From NCBI GenBank assembly GCA_003512525.1, contig DOQG01000072.1:1-30713 (forward strand): a stretch of DNA of 30,713 nucleotides. Direction: 5' to 3'. This document shows positions 1 to 6,318 of this stretch, piece by piece (positions within the stretch are counted from its first letter, which is position 1; every line of letters starts with the position of its first letter). Position numbers and translations under genes: made by a program. The notes under the pieces were generated by a model. It was not told where the DNA came from. It did no database searches and worked only from the letters and a program-made list of their open reading frames with translations. The stretch comes from Oscillospiraceae bacterium (GTDB lineage: Bacteria > Bacillota > Clostridia > Oscillospirales > Ruminococcaceae).

Positions 1-348
1 TCTGTACTAAAATGGGACTAAGTGAGCGTCAGCGACCCGCTTATGCAAACTTTTAAAACACAGTCGTTTGTGTGTCTTATCGCCAACACCCTTGCGGGGT
101 AAGGGTGTGAGTAAGGAAAGAGGGAGCACGAGGGAGAGAACCTAAGGGATAGGGATAGGGGCTGCAAGTCCCTCTCCCTAGTCCCTTTGGTTCTCTCCCT
201 CGTTTATAGCAGCAACGTTATCGCATAGAATAGCGAACCCGAGAAGTGCTATCCTACAAACAGAACTATCGGTAGCCTGCTATCAATGTTAATTGCTAAA
301 ACTGTATAACAGAAGTACACTAAAAACAAACTTTCTCCACATATCAAA
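1..348. other. Hairpin-rich intergenic region, no gene seen
   Basis: No convincing coding frame was found; the open frames here lack a ribosome site and run into divIC on the other strand. The stretch holds several inverted repeats: an 8-bp stem with arms at 86-93 and 101-108, a long hairpin at 129-202, and weaker ATAGC/GCTAT-type pairings between about 220 and 290. It may be another dispersed structured element like the one at the right end of the window. It continues beyond the left edge, so its extent is unknown. Confidence 0.5.
129..202. repeat. Long inverted repeat (hairpin)
   Basis: The outer arms CGAGGGAGAGAACC (129-142) and GGTTCTCTCCCTCG (189-202) are perfectly complementary over 14 bp. 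The inner arms are G-rich (145-160, AGGGATAGGG repeats) and C-rich (about 170-186) and pair imperfectly, giving roughly 30 bp in total around a short loop. There is no T-run at either end, so it is not an ordinary terminator. The G-rich part shares 13 nt in inverted orientation with 30581-30593. Confidence 0.7.
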
Positions 349-396
349 AAAAGCGAGCCGAGCGTACTATCCTTTGCGCTTCGGCTCACTTTTTTC
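345..396 (-). terminator. Intrinsic terminator after divIC
   Basis: The stem GAGCCGA (355-361) pairs with TCGGCTC (381-387), extended by a GCG/CGC pair across a one-base bulge. It is flanked by an A-run on the left and a T-run on the right, so it can act on both strands. It lies about 45 bp past the divIC stop and would end the yab-divIC operon. Confidence 0.8.
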
Positions 397-439
397 GGGC
401 TGCATCACAACCCCTTTACTTTATTTACATTGTTTTATA

Positions 440-748
440 TCAGTCAGCAGGAACTATATAATAAATACGTTCCTCCGGCTTAGCATAACCAAGCTTATCC
501 CTTGCGATAGTTTCAATGTACTCGACCTTATAGCTGTCCTCAGAATATCTGCCAAGCATTTTGTTATCATTTTCCACTTCAGTCACCTGCGCGGTAAGCT
601 TTGCAAGCTCTTCTTTCTTTTGTGATATCTCCACCTGTATCGAAATGAAGTTATACACACATATCACAAGCGCCGTTATCAAAAGAGGTGCAAGTATCAG
701 CATAACTTTATTGAATTTTCCTGATTTTGCCTTCAATCCTGCTGACAT
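440..748 (-). CDS. divIC: FtsB/DivIC-type septum formation initiator
   Basis: A 102-residue bitopic membrane protein of the cell-division FtsB/DivIC family, which works with FtsL/DivIB in the septal complex. It has a short basic cytoplasmic N-terminus, one membrane segment at about residues 16-34, then a heptad-like coiled coil rich in E/K/L (about 38-68). The C-terminal ARDKLGYAKPEERIYYI stretch is typical of the family. It overlaps the end of yabQ by 41 bp and is last in the operon, the same position as divIC in the Bacillus yabP-yabQ-divIC order. An AAAGGGA Shine-Dalgarno lies about 12 nt upstream of the ATG. Family assignment is firm; the DivIC rather than FtsB name rests on synteny. Confidence 0.85.
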   Translation of the reverse strand: MSAGLKAKSGKFNKVMLILAPLLITALVICVYNFISIQVEISQKKEELAKLTAQVTEVENDNKMLGRYSEDSYKVEYIETIARDKLGYAKPEERIYYIVPAD

Positions 749-1262
749 TTACAACTTCGTCCCTTTCAAGCTTATTATCATTATTATATAATATTCTGCG
801 GTGCTTTTTCAAGGCTGCTTCTGCTCTTTTTATTTTATTATTCATAATTTTGTAAAAATGCACAAACGGAAATGCTATTTTGTGTGCAAATGATACAAAC
901 ACTTTGAAAACGGGTTTTAACAGTTTACCAAACACAATTTTAACTATCTTTATTGCAGTTTTTATAACCATGGTATATACCAATTTTACAAGCCGACCGA
1001 CCGTAAGAAAATATACTATAGCTCCGACAGCTGCAGAAAACAGATATGACGCACGGAAAATTCCGTTCCCTATTTCCATCGAAAGACCAAAAAGCACAAG
1101 ACCGCAAAGAGCAAGATAAAACGTATCCTCTACCCCGACAATAAAGCTGTGGTGCGGAATCACAGTCCTTAACACCCTCAGTACTTCATACCCCGCACCA
1201 AGAAAGATCCCGCATACAGAAAAGCACGCCAGTTGCCAGATAAGCGATGTTTCAACATTCAT
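708..1262 (-). CDS. yabQ: Spore cortex biosynthesis protein YabQ
   Basis: A 184-residue multi-spanning membrane protein matching the YabQ family. In Bacillus YabQ is made in the mother cell and is needed for cortex formation. About four hydrophobic segments fill the N-terminal two thirds (FLGAGYEVLRVLR, DTFYLALCGLVLFGL, YLFSAAVGAIVYFL and a following one), then a basic, lysine-rich cytoplasmic tail. The frame is open upstream to 1307, but the ATG at 1262 has an AGAGGTGAG Shine-Dalgarno at the right distance and leaves a 10-bp gap to yabP, so I place the start there. It sits between yabP and divIC as in other spore formers. Confidence 0.85.
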   Translation of the reverse strand: MNVETSLIWQLACFSVCGIFLGAGYEVLRVLRTVIPHHSFIVGVEDTFYLALCGLVLFGLSMEIGNGIFRASYLFSAAVGAIVYFLTVGRLVKLVYTMVIKTAIKIVKIVFGKLLKPVFKVFVSFAHKIAFPFVHFYKIMNNKIKRAEAALKKHRRILYNNDNKLERDEVVNVSRIEGKIRKIQ

Positions 1263-1272
1263 ATGCTCACCT

Positions 1273-1557
1273 CTATCTGAATATCCTGGATATGAAATTA
1301 TCGGCACACTTTGTTCTGTTATCGCCGAAATGGATTGAACATATTTTGCCTCTGATCTCTACGTTACCGCTTCCTGTAAAGGCTCTTCCCACCTCCAGCT
1401 CCGAACCTTTAATACGCATATCCCCGAGAACAGTATATAAAATAATATTCTCGCTGTCATATGAGATTATTTCAAGCACACCGTTTACGCATAGATCTCT
1501 CCTGTCTGTAAGAGTCAGCAACTGTTGTCTGTCGTTCAAAAAAATACCCCCGCTCAT
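1273..1557 (-). CDS. yabP: Sporulation protein YabP
   Basis: About 94 residues of the YabP/YqfC family, small proteins required for normal spore assembly. The family pattern is visible: LTLTDRRDLCVNGVLEI, then a strand-rich SYDSENIILYTVLGDMRIKG and a closing VEIRGKICSIHFGD. The ATG at 1557 has no clear Shine-Dalgarno. An alternative TTG at 1539 follows a GGGGGT purine run and would give an 88-residue protein beginning close to the conserved block, so the true start is uncertain. A 9-bp inverted repeat overlaps the ATG. It follows rqcP and precedes yabQ. Confidence 0.85.
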   Translation of the reverse strand: MSGGIFLNDRQQLLTLTDRRDLCVNGVLEIISYDSENIILYTVLGDMRIKGSELEVGRAFTGSGNVEIRGKICSIHFGDNRTKCADNFISRIFR

Positions 1558-1584
1558 TATTTACATTACAGTTTAGTAAATAAT
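1556..1584. promoter_or_regulatory. Inverted repeat over the yabP start codon
   Basis: ATTATTTAC (1556-1564) and GTAAATAAT (1576-1584) are perfect 9-bp complements separated by 11 bp. On the minus strand the left arm contains part of the proposed yabP ATG. It could be a translation-masking hairpin, a dyad operator, or chance in AT-rich DNA. Confidence 0.4.
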
Positions 1585-1608
1585 ATTCGGGGTATGTCCT
1601 GATTATGC

Positions 1609-1848
1609 TCAAACTACTTCATAAAGGTCAGAAGCTCCGTCTTTACCGACTACTTCAACAACCTTCAGTACACGTATTTTCAGCGGGCTTTTGCCCATAT
1701 TTATCTCGACTTCATCTCCGACCTTAACATCATAAGACGCTCTGGCAGGTTTGCCGTTCACCGAGATCTTTTCGGCATCACAAGCTTCGTTGGCTACTGT
1801 TCTTCTTTTGATAAGGCGTGATACTTTCAAATATTTATCCAATCTCAT
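1609..1848 (-). CDS. rqcP: S4-domain RNA-binding protein RqcP
   Basis: A 79-residue protein that is essentially one S4 RNA-binding domain: MRLDKYLKVSRLIKRRTVANEAC, then ISVNGKPARASYDVKVGDEVEI. This matches RqcP (YabO, an Hsp15 relative), which binds stalled 50S subunits and helps RqcH add alanine tails during ribosome-associated quality control in Bacillus. The ATG has a strong AAAGGAG site. It lies between HU and yabP. A terminator stands between it and HU, so its expression needs read-through or an undetected promoter. Confidence 0.88.
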   Translation of the reverse strand: MRLDKYLKVSRLIKRRTVANEACDAEKISVNGKPARASYDVKVGDEVEINMGKSPLKIRVLKVVEVVGKDGASDLYEVV

Positions 1849-1870
1849 AGAAACTCCTTTCGCTGATCAG

Positions 1871-1910
1871 CAATAAAAAACGGAGGCGGTAATAATACTG
1901 CCTCCGCTAT
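1871..1910 (-). terminator. Terminator downstream of HU, inside the yab operon
   Basis: CGGAGGC (1881-1887) pairs with GCCTCCG (1900-1906) around a 12-nt loop. On the minus strand the stem is followed by a run of six T (complement of 1875-1880). It should end most HU transcripts and let a minority continue into rqcP-yabP-yabQ-divIC. Confidence 0.85.
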
Positions 1911-1924
1911 TTAATCAGATTTAA

Positions 1925-2200
1925 TTACTTAGCAACTGCGTCCTTTAATGCACTTCCGGCCTTGAATGCGGGAACCTTAGAAGCAGCGATCTTGATCTTG
2001 TCACCTGTACGGGGGTTAACGCCCTCACGAGCTGCGCGCTCGCGTACTTCGAATGTACCAAATCCAACGAGCTGAATCTTTTCGCCCTTTGCGAGTGTTT
2101 CGGAAATGCTGTCTACTACAGCGGAGATAGCCTTTTCTGCATCCTTCTTTGTAAGGTCAGCCTTTTCTGCAACCATTGTAACTAATTCTGCTTTTGTCAT
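1925..2200 (-). CDS. hup: HU-family DNA-binding protein
   Basis: A 91-residue histone-like protein of normal HU length. It starts MTKAELVTMVAEKADLTKKDAE, has the GFGTFEVRERAAREGVNPRTGD arm with the conserved NPRTG proline/arginine turn, and ends in SKVPAFKAGSALKDAV. HU coats and bends DNA non-specifically and is abundant. The ATG is preceded by a good GGAGGA site. Its place between mazG and rqcP is, as I recall, common in Clostridia, whereas Bacillus keeps HU elsewhere. A dedicated terminator follows it, consistent with much higher expression than its neighbours. Confidence 0.95.
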   Translation of the reverse strand: MTKAELVTMVAEKADLTKKDAEKAISAVVDSISETLAKGEKIQLVGFGTFEVRERAAREGVNPRTGDKIKIAASKVPAFKAGSALKDAVAK

Positions 2201-2287
2201 TTGAGTAATCCTCCAAAAAAATTTTAAAATTATTTAAGCTGAAAAGCTTATTAACGTAATACGGTCAACCGACTAATTGCTTTACGG

Positions 2288-3073
2288 TTAATCAGAATTT
2301 AAAAACAGCGCTTTTATCTGCTCATCTGACAGATTGTCGAGCGTTTTGCCTTGCGACTTCGTATTACTCTCAAGCTCTCTAAATCGCATTATAAACTTAT
2401 TTACAGCAAAAGTCAAGGCTTTTTCGCAATCTTTTTCGATAAAACGTGATAAATTACAGCAAGAGAGTAAAAGTTCTCCAAATTTTTCTTCGGTAAATTC
2501 TTCGTTTTTGTCATTTATAGCTAATTTAAGTTCATCAAATTTACCTTGAACAAGATCAAGCGCCTCTTTAGTATCGCACATTTCCACACCGGCGTTTGAT
2601 GCACGTTTAAATACTTTCTGTCCGCGCATAAGAGCAGGTAAAACCATAGGCACACTGTCAAGTGTATCGGCTACAGTATCCTGATGCTTAGATTTTTTCT
2701 TCAGCTTATCCCAATTTTTAAGAACATCGTCACTGTTATCAACTTTCACATTGCCGAAAACGTGAGGATGACGGTAAATCATCTTCTTTGTGACATCATC
2801 ACATATATCATTAAATTCAAATCTGCCGCGTTCCGTTTCTATCTGACAATGAAAAACCGCCTGAAACAGCAGATCGCCGAGCTCTTCTTTCAGCATAGCC
2901 GCATCATCGGCATCAATTGCTTCCATAACCTCGTACGCTTCTTCAAGAACATTCATACGGATCGACTTATGGTCCTGTTCCTTGTCCCACGGGCAACCAT
3001 TCTCGCTTCTGAGAATACGGGTAACTTCAATTAGATCGTTTATGTCGTACTTATCTTTAAACTTAAAGTCCAA
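2288..3073 (-). CDS. mazG: Nucleoside triphosphate pyrophosphohydrolase MazG
   Basis: A roughly 260-residue MazG-type NTP pyrophosphohydrolase, a house-cleaning enzyme that hydrolyses NTPs to NMP and PPi. The first MazG domain is clear: LRSENGCPWDKEQDHKS, then LEEAYEVMEAID and EELGDLLFQ, which give the EExxE...ExxD magnesium site. The second domain (EEKFGELLLSCCNLSRF) has E where the usual ExxD aspartate would be, so it is probably degenerate, as in many two-domain MazGs. The tetrapyrrole-methylase domain of Bacillus YabN is absent. A GTG at 3082 is in frame but sits against the AGGA site; the TTG at 3073 is better spaced, so I use it. Confidence 0.88.
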   Translation of the reverse strand: MDFKFKDKYDINDLIEVTRILRSENGCPWDKEQDHKSIRMNVLEEAYEVMEAIDADDAAMLKEELGDLLFQAVFHCQIETERGRFEFNDICDDVTKKMIYRHPHVFGNVKVDNSDDVLKNWDKLKKKSKHQDTVADTLDSVPMVLPALMRGQKVFKRASNAGVEMCDTKEALDLVQGKFDELKLAINDKNEEFTEEKFGELLLSCCNLSRFIEKDCEKALTFAVNKFIMRFRELESNTKSQGKTLDNLSDEQIKALFLNSD

Positions 3074-3115
3074 AATATACACTTCCTAAATAAAAATAGC
3101 ACAGGTGCGTATATA

Positions 3116-3144
3116 ATAATACACTAAAATCTGTCATATATCAA
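3116..3144 (-). promoter_or_regulatory. Possible sigma-A promoter for mazG
   Basis: On the minus strand TTGATA (3139-3144) and TATTAT (3116-3121) are separated by 17 bp. The -35 box lies in the end of the flippase gene, and the start point would fall about 35 bp upstream of mazG. It would let mazG-HU be expressed in vegetative cells independently of the flippase. Confidence 0.5.
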
Positions 3145-4846
3145 GGCTATTTTCGCATTTTTTTCGTTTTTGGCGATTTAGCAAAGATTTTATATTGATT
3201 TCGTTGAATAATATCAGTAAAATTATATAAACAAAACCGCCTGCTCCGATTGACAATAACAATCTTATAAAAGCAACCGACCGTTCAAACAGTATATTTG
3301 CGCTCAGATAAGCTATAACCGCACATACTGTACCTGCGATAAGCGGAAGTGACATTTTTCTCAGAATATGAAAATCTATACCAGTCACAGCTTCCAGAGC
3401 AAAATAACCTCCCAGCGCAACAAACGCATACATCACAACTGTTGATACGGCAGCACCGCTTATATTTATTTCGGGTATCGAAATTGTAAACACATTCATT
3501 ATAAGCTTAAGTGCGCATCCCGGCAGCATCAGCTTTATCGGCAGGTCAGAACGACCTATGACCTGAAAAACAGAAATAAAGGTCGATGACAGGGTAAGAA
3601 ATACTCCGCCAAGCCCTAAAATGAACAGCGGAAGAACACTTACCTCGATCTCCTGTTGCCTTCCTGAAAACAGGAAATCAAGTATATACGGACTCAGCGC
3701 CGAAAGACCGAGATACAACGGAAATCCTATGATGAAATTCGATCGTAGTACTATCGAAACCTTACGTTCAAAATCTACCTTGTTTTTCAATGTCCACGCC
3801 CCGGCTATCCTAGGAAGCGCACTTCTTCCGAACATTGCCGTAAATGACGGTATCAGCATAAACATTGTCCACGAAAGTCCTGTATAGCTCCCGTACATAA
3901 AGTTCGCAAGCCTGACTGCACCGCCCTGAGAACCGATAATTTCCGAAAACCGTACCGAAAAGTACTCCGGATCGCATGAAAGCGCATAATTAAGGCATCG
4001 AGGTATAGTAATAAGATCTATAAACGATGAAAGATTTATTACAACAGCCGCCGCTGATATCGGCACACAGCTCTTTAACAGCTCACGCACAATTGCGAAT
4101 GTTCTGTCAGTCGAGGTGTCGCCTTTATATATGTCAATGACCTTTCGGCACAGCTTCTTTCTTATAATCAGGCAGACGAGCGCACAAAGTTCACTTGCGG
4201 TTACGGCGAGAACAGCACCTGCTGCGGCGTACGGCATTATAATATCTGTTGCCTGTGTTATGTTATCGGCTAACGTGCCGAATATTTCCTTACCGCTGTC
4301 ATAACACTTTATTCCATAGTTTAATATAAAATACGATGTGCCGAGCCCCACAATGGCACGGCAGACCGATTCCGCGACCTGTGAGACCGCTGACGGCATC
4401 ATATTACAGCATCCTTCGTAATACCCCTTATAAACCGACGAGATGCAGCAAAGACATACAGATGGAGCTATAATTATAATGCCCCATACGCTTTGCGGCG
4501 ACTGAGCGACATAATCCGAAAACGGCTTTGCAAGAAAAAGTATGAACACGCTTCCAAGTGCACCAATAGAACCGAATGTCATTATCGCCGTGCGTAGGAC
4601 CTTGTTCGCATTTGCAAATCTGCCGAGTGCAATATTATCGGCAACGGTTTTGATTATGACTGTCGGAATTGCCGCCGCAGTCATTGCAAATACCGGTGTG
4701 TACAGGCTGTATGCTGTGGAATAGTAGCCCATACCGACACCGCCGAGTATATTTGTCAGCGGTATTTTGAAAACAGCGCCGACTATCTTGCTTATCGCCA
4801 TTGAAACAAACAGAATTATTGTGTTTTTTACATAGGTATTTTTCAA
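3134..4846 (-). CDS. MOP-superfamily flippase (YabM/SpoVB-like)
   Basis: A 570-residue polytopic membrane protein with about 14 hydrophobic segments, of the oligosaccharide/lipid II flippase branch of the MOP superfamily (MurJ, SpoVB, YabM). The N-terminal NTIILFVSMAISKIVGAVFKIPL resembles SpoVB-type starts, and the C-terminus is a basic, cytoplasmic NRQKRKKCENSLDI tail. By position, immediately upstream of mazG, it corresponds to Bacillus YabM. The likely cargo is a lipid-linked cell-wall or spore-wall precursor, but this is inferred. The start is a TTG with an AAAGGA site about 8 nt upstream; I found no better ATG nearby. Confidence 0.82.
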   Translation of the reverse strand: MKNTYVKNTIILFVSMAISKIVGAVFKIPLTNILGGVGMGYYSTAYSLYTPVFAMTAAAIPTVIIKTVADNIALGRFANANKVLRTAIMTFGSIGALGSVFILFLAKPFSDYVAQSPQSVWGIIIIAPSVCLCCISSVYKGYYEGCCNMMPSAVSQVAESVCRAIVGLGTSYFILNYGIKCYDSGKEIFGTLADNITQATDIIMPYAAAGAVLAVTASELCALVCLIIRKKLCRKVIDIYKGDTSTDRTFAIVRELLKSCVPISAAAVVINLSSFIDLITIPRCLNYALSCDPEYFSVRFSEIIGSQGGAVRLANFMYGSYTGLSWTMFMLIPSFTAMFGRSALPRIAGAWTLKNKVDFERKVSIVLRSNFIIGFPLYLGLSALSPYILDFLFSGRQQEIEVSVLPLFILGLGGVFLTLSSTFISVFQVIGRSDLPIKLMLPGCALKLIMNVFTISIPEINISGAAVSTVVMYAFVALGGYFALEAVTGIDFHILRKMSLPLIAGTVCAVIAYLSANILFERSVAFIRLLLSIGAGGFVYIILLILFNEINIKSLLNRQKRKKCENSLDI

Positions 4847-4929
4847 ACAATCAGTCCTTTCCGGTTAATTCTATTATCCTTGGGACAAGAATATACCGGA
4901 TACGGCTGTAACGTTATCGATTTCTGGTT

Positions 4930-4966
4930 AAAAAAGACGCTCACCCAAAACGGATAAGCGTCCTTT
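4930..4966 (-). terminator. Intrinsic terminator after the DUF6033-like gene
   Basis: GACGCT (4936-4941) pairs with AGCGTC (4957-4962), with partial inner pairing. On the minus strand six T follow the stem. It separates the 4982-6193 gene group from the flippase operon. Confidence 0.75.
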
Positions 4967-4981
4967 AATACTATTCTTTTC

Positions 4982-5728
4982 TCAAGCCTTGAAGTCAAAC
5001 GGATGCTTTTCTTCGGGAACAGCAGACGGAACATACTGTTCATATGCCGGCTGTGTCTTTCCGCCGCTGAAATCCACCCTGTCGATTTTAAGTGCATCGT
5101 CATTCTTATTGCTCTTTTCAAAGCGATCTTCCGTCTTCTCGGAATATGCCGCCTTAATCAGCTTGATCAGCTCTTCTACAGAAGAAGCCGTCACAAGACG
5201 TTCCTCATATTCCTCTTTTTCCTCTTTCTTAGCTTCCTCCGCTTTTTTTTCGGCGGCTTTTTCCTTAGCTTTTTCTACGTTTTCGTTCTTCTTTAGACTC
5301 TCTTTGATAAGAGCATAGTAAGAAATATTGCCGTCACTGTCAACACTGATACCGAGCTTTGTAACATTGTCCGAATCATCGCCGAGCTGTTTTCTTATTT
5401 CAGGCAATTCACCTATTGCCTTATCGATGATGCCCTCGAATTTAGCTCTTTCGTTTTCATCGGTTGCCATTTTTTCAAGAGTATCAGGGGTTATGACGCA
5501 ATTATACTCACCTTTACCTGTAGCAAGGTGTTGCTGTGCTTCTTCATCGGAAGAAAAATCGGCAATGATAAAGTCCACATTTTTGTATTTATCTTTCAGC
5601 TGTTCAAGATATTTCTGTGCATCGTCACTTAACTTTGCCGTTGATACTCCCTTTGCCTTTTCGGATTTGTCTGCCATGCTTACCATATAAGCAGGTTCGT
5701 ATTCATAATTGGTATTAACTGCGGACAT
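4982..5728 (-). CDS. DUF6033-like charged cytosolic protein
   Basis: A 248-residue protein of unknown function. The block LSDDAQKYLEQLKDKYKNVDFIIADFSSDEEAQQHL near residues 35-70 resembles DUF6033 proteins of Firmicutes as I remember them; a profile search would settle it. The middle predicts helix, and residues about 165-195 form a lysine/glutamate-rich coiled coil (KAAEKKAEEAKKEEKEEYEE). No signal peptide or membrane segment was seen. The frame is open to 5824, but the ATG at 5728 has an AAAGGGTGA site and begins the recognisable protein. It lies 53 bp behind two coat-like genes, so a spore link is possible but unproven. Confidence 0.7.
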   Translation of the reverse strand: MSAVNTNYEYEPAYMVSMADKSEKAKGVSTAKLSDDAQKYLEQLKDKYKNVDFIIADFSSDEEAQQHLATGKGEYNCVITPDTLEKMATDENERAKFEGIIDKAIGELPEIRKQLGDDSDNVTKLGISVDSDGNISYYALIKESLKKNENVEKAKEKAAEKKAEEAKKEEKEEYEERLVTASSVEELIKLIKAAYSEKTEDRFEKSNKNDDALKIDRVDFSGGKTQPAYEQYVPSAVPEEKHPFDFKA

Positions 5729-5781
5729 TTCAATCACCCTTTCTGTATATTCTATCGACACAAAGAGCGATAAGTTTAATT

Positions 5782-6003
5782 TTATCCGTTTCTGACAGTG
5801 CAAATACTTTTCGGAACACTCCAACCGCGTGAGTTCATTTCATCAAGTACAAACGATGCGGCTTCATTAACGCCGCGCTGATTGAATGTAAGTTTTGTAC
5901 GGATATCGCTGTTGACAGCAGAACAAAGCATAACGGCATATTTCACGGCAAGCGAATTTTCTGCTTTGAGCAATTCATTAAGGGTAGTTTTTTCATCAAC
6001 CAT
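5782..6003 (-). CDS. Small spore-coat-like protein (CotF-type, C-terminal partner)
   Basis: A 73-residue helical protein (MVDEKTTLNELLKAENSLAV) containing SFVLDEMNSRGWSVPKSICT, which resembles the end of CotF-type spore coat proteins. Its ATG lies inside the last codons of the upstream gene in an 8-bp overlap (ATGGTTGA), implying translational coupling. Together the two products look like the two halves of a CotF/ferritin-like four-helix protein. The frame is open further upstream to 6099, but that part is only a shadow of the neighbour. The coat assignment comes from resemblance, not from a unique motif. Confidence 0.65.
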   Translation of the reverse strand: MVDEKTTLNELLKAENSLAVKYAVMLCSAVNSDIRTKLTFNQRGVNEAASFVLDEMNSRGWSVPKSICTVRNG

Positions 6004-6193
6004 CTGTTTCACCTGTAAGTTTTTCGATAACACTGACGTGACTGCTGTGTACAGCCGCACATTTCTGCAGCTTTTCCTTAAGTTGGGGATCGGAAACAAC
6101 CGCAGACGCTTTTATATATTTTTCTTTTATCACTTTTTCTTCGGCAAGCAGATTTTTCAGTTGCAATGCCTCATATGCGAGCATATCCCCCAT
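5996..6193 (-). CDS. Small spore-coat-like protein (ferritin-like helical half)
   Basis: A 65-residue, almost entirely helical protein: MGDMLAYEALQLKNLLAEEK, then KYIKASAVVSDPQLKEKLQKCAAVHSSHVSVIEKL. The YEALQLKNLLAEEK...D..LK......H..H pattern is common in short coat-associated or ferritin-like proteins of spore formers. The ATG follows a strong GGAGGA site. It is first in the minus-strand group, divergent from lepA, and overlaps the next gene by 8 bp. I see no convincing housekeeping promoter upstream on this strand, which would suit a sporulation sigma factor. Confidence 0.65.
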   Translation of the reverse strand: MGDMLAYEALQLKNLLAEEKVIKEKYIKASAVVSDPQLKEKLQKCAAVHSSHVSVIEKLTGETDG

Positions 6194-6246
6194 AATTCTG
6201 TCCTCCGTCGGATTTGATAAGATTTATCCGGATATATAAATATAGT

Positions 6247-6275
6247 TTGCATTTTCGTGCGTATTATGCTATAAT
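6247..6275 (+). promoter_or_regulatory. Sigma-A promoter for lepA
   Basis: TTGCAT (6247-6252) and a perfect TATAAT (6270-6275) are spaced by 17 bp. The start would be near 6282, giving a leader of about 37 nt before the lepA TTG. Confidence 0.75.
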
Positions 6276-6318
6276 TTTATGAATAGACAGATTTTTTACA
6301 ACAGAAAGGATTTTTAGC

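Noticed and set aside
293..625. A 110-codon plus-strand open frame
   Set aside because: No ribosome site, covers the terminator and antisense of divIC, and the translation has no family resemblance.
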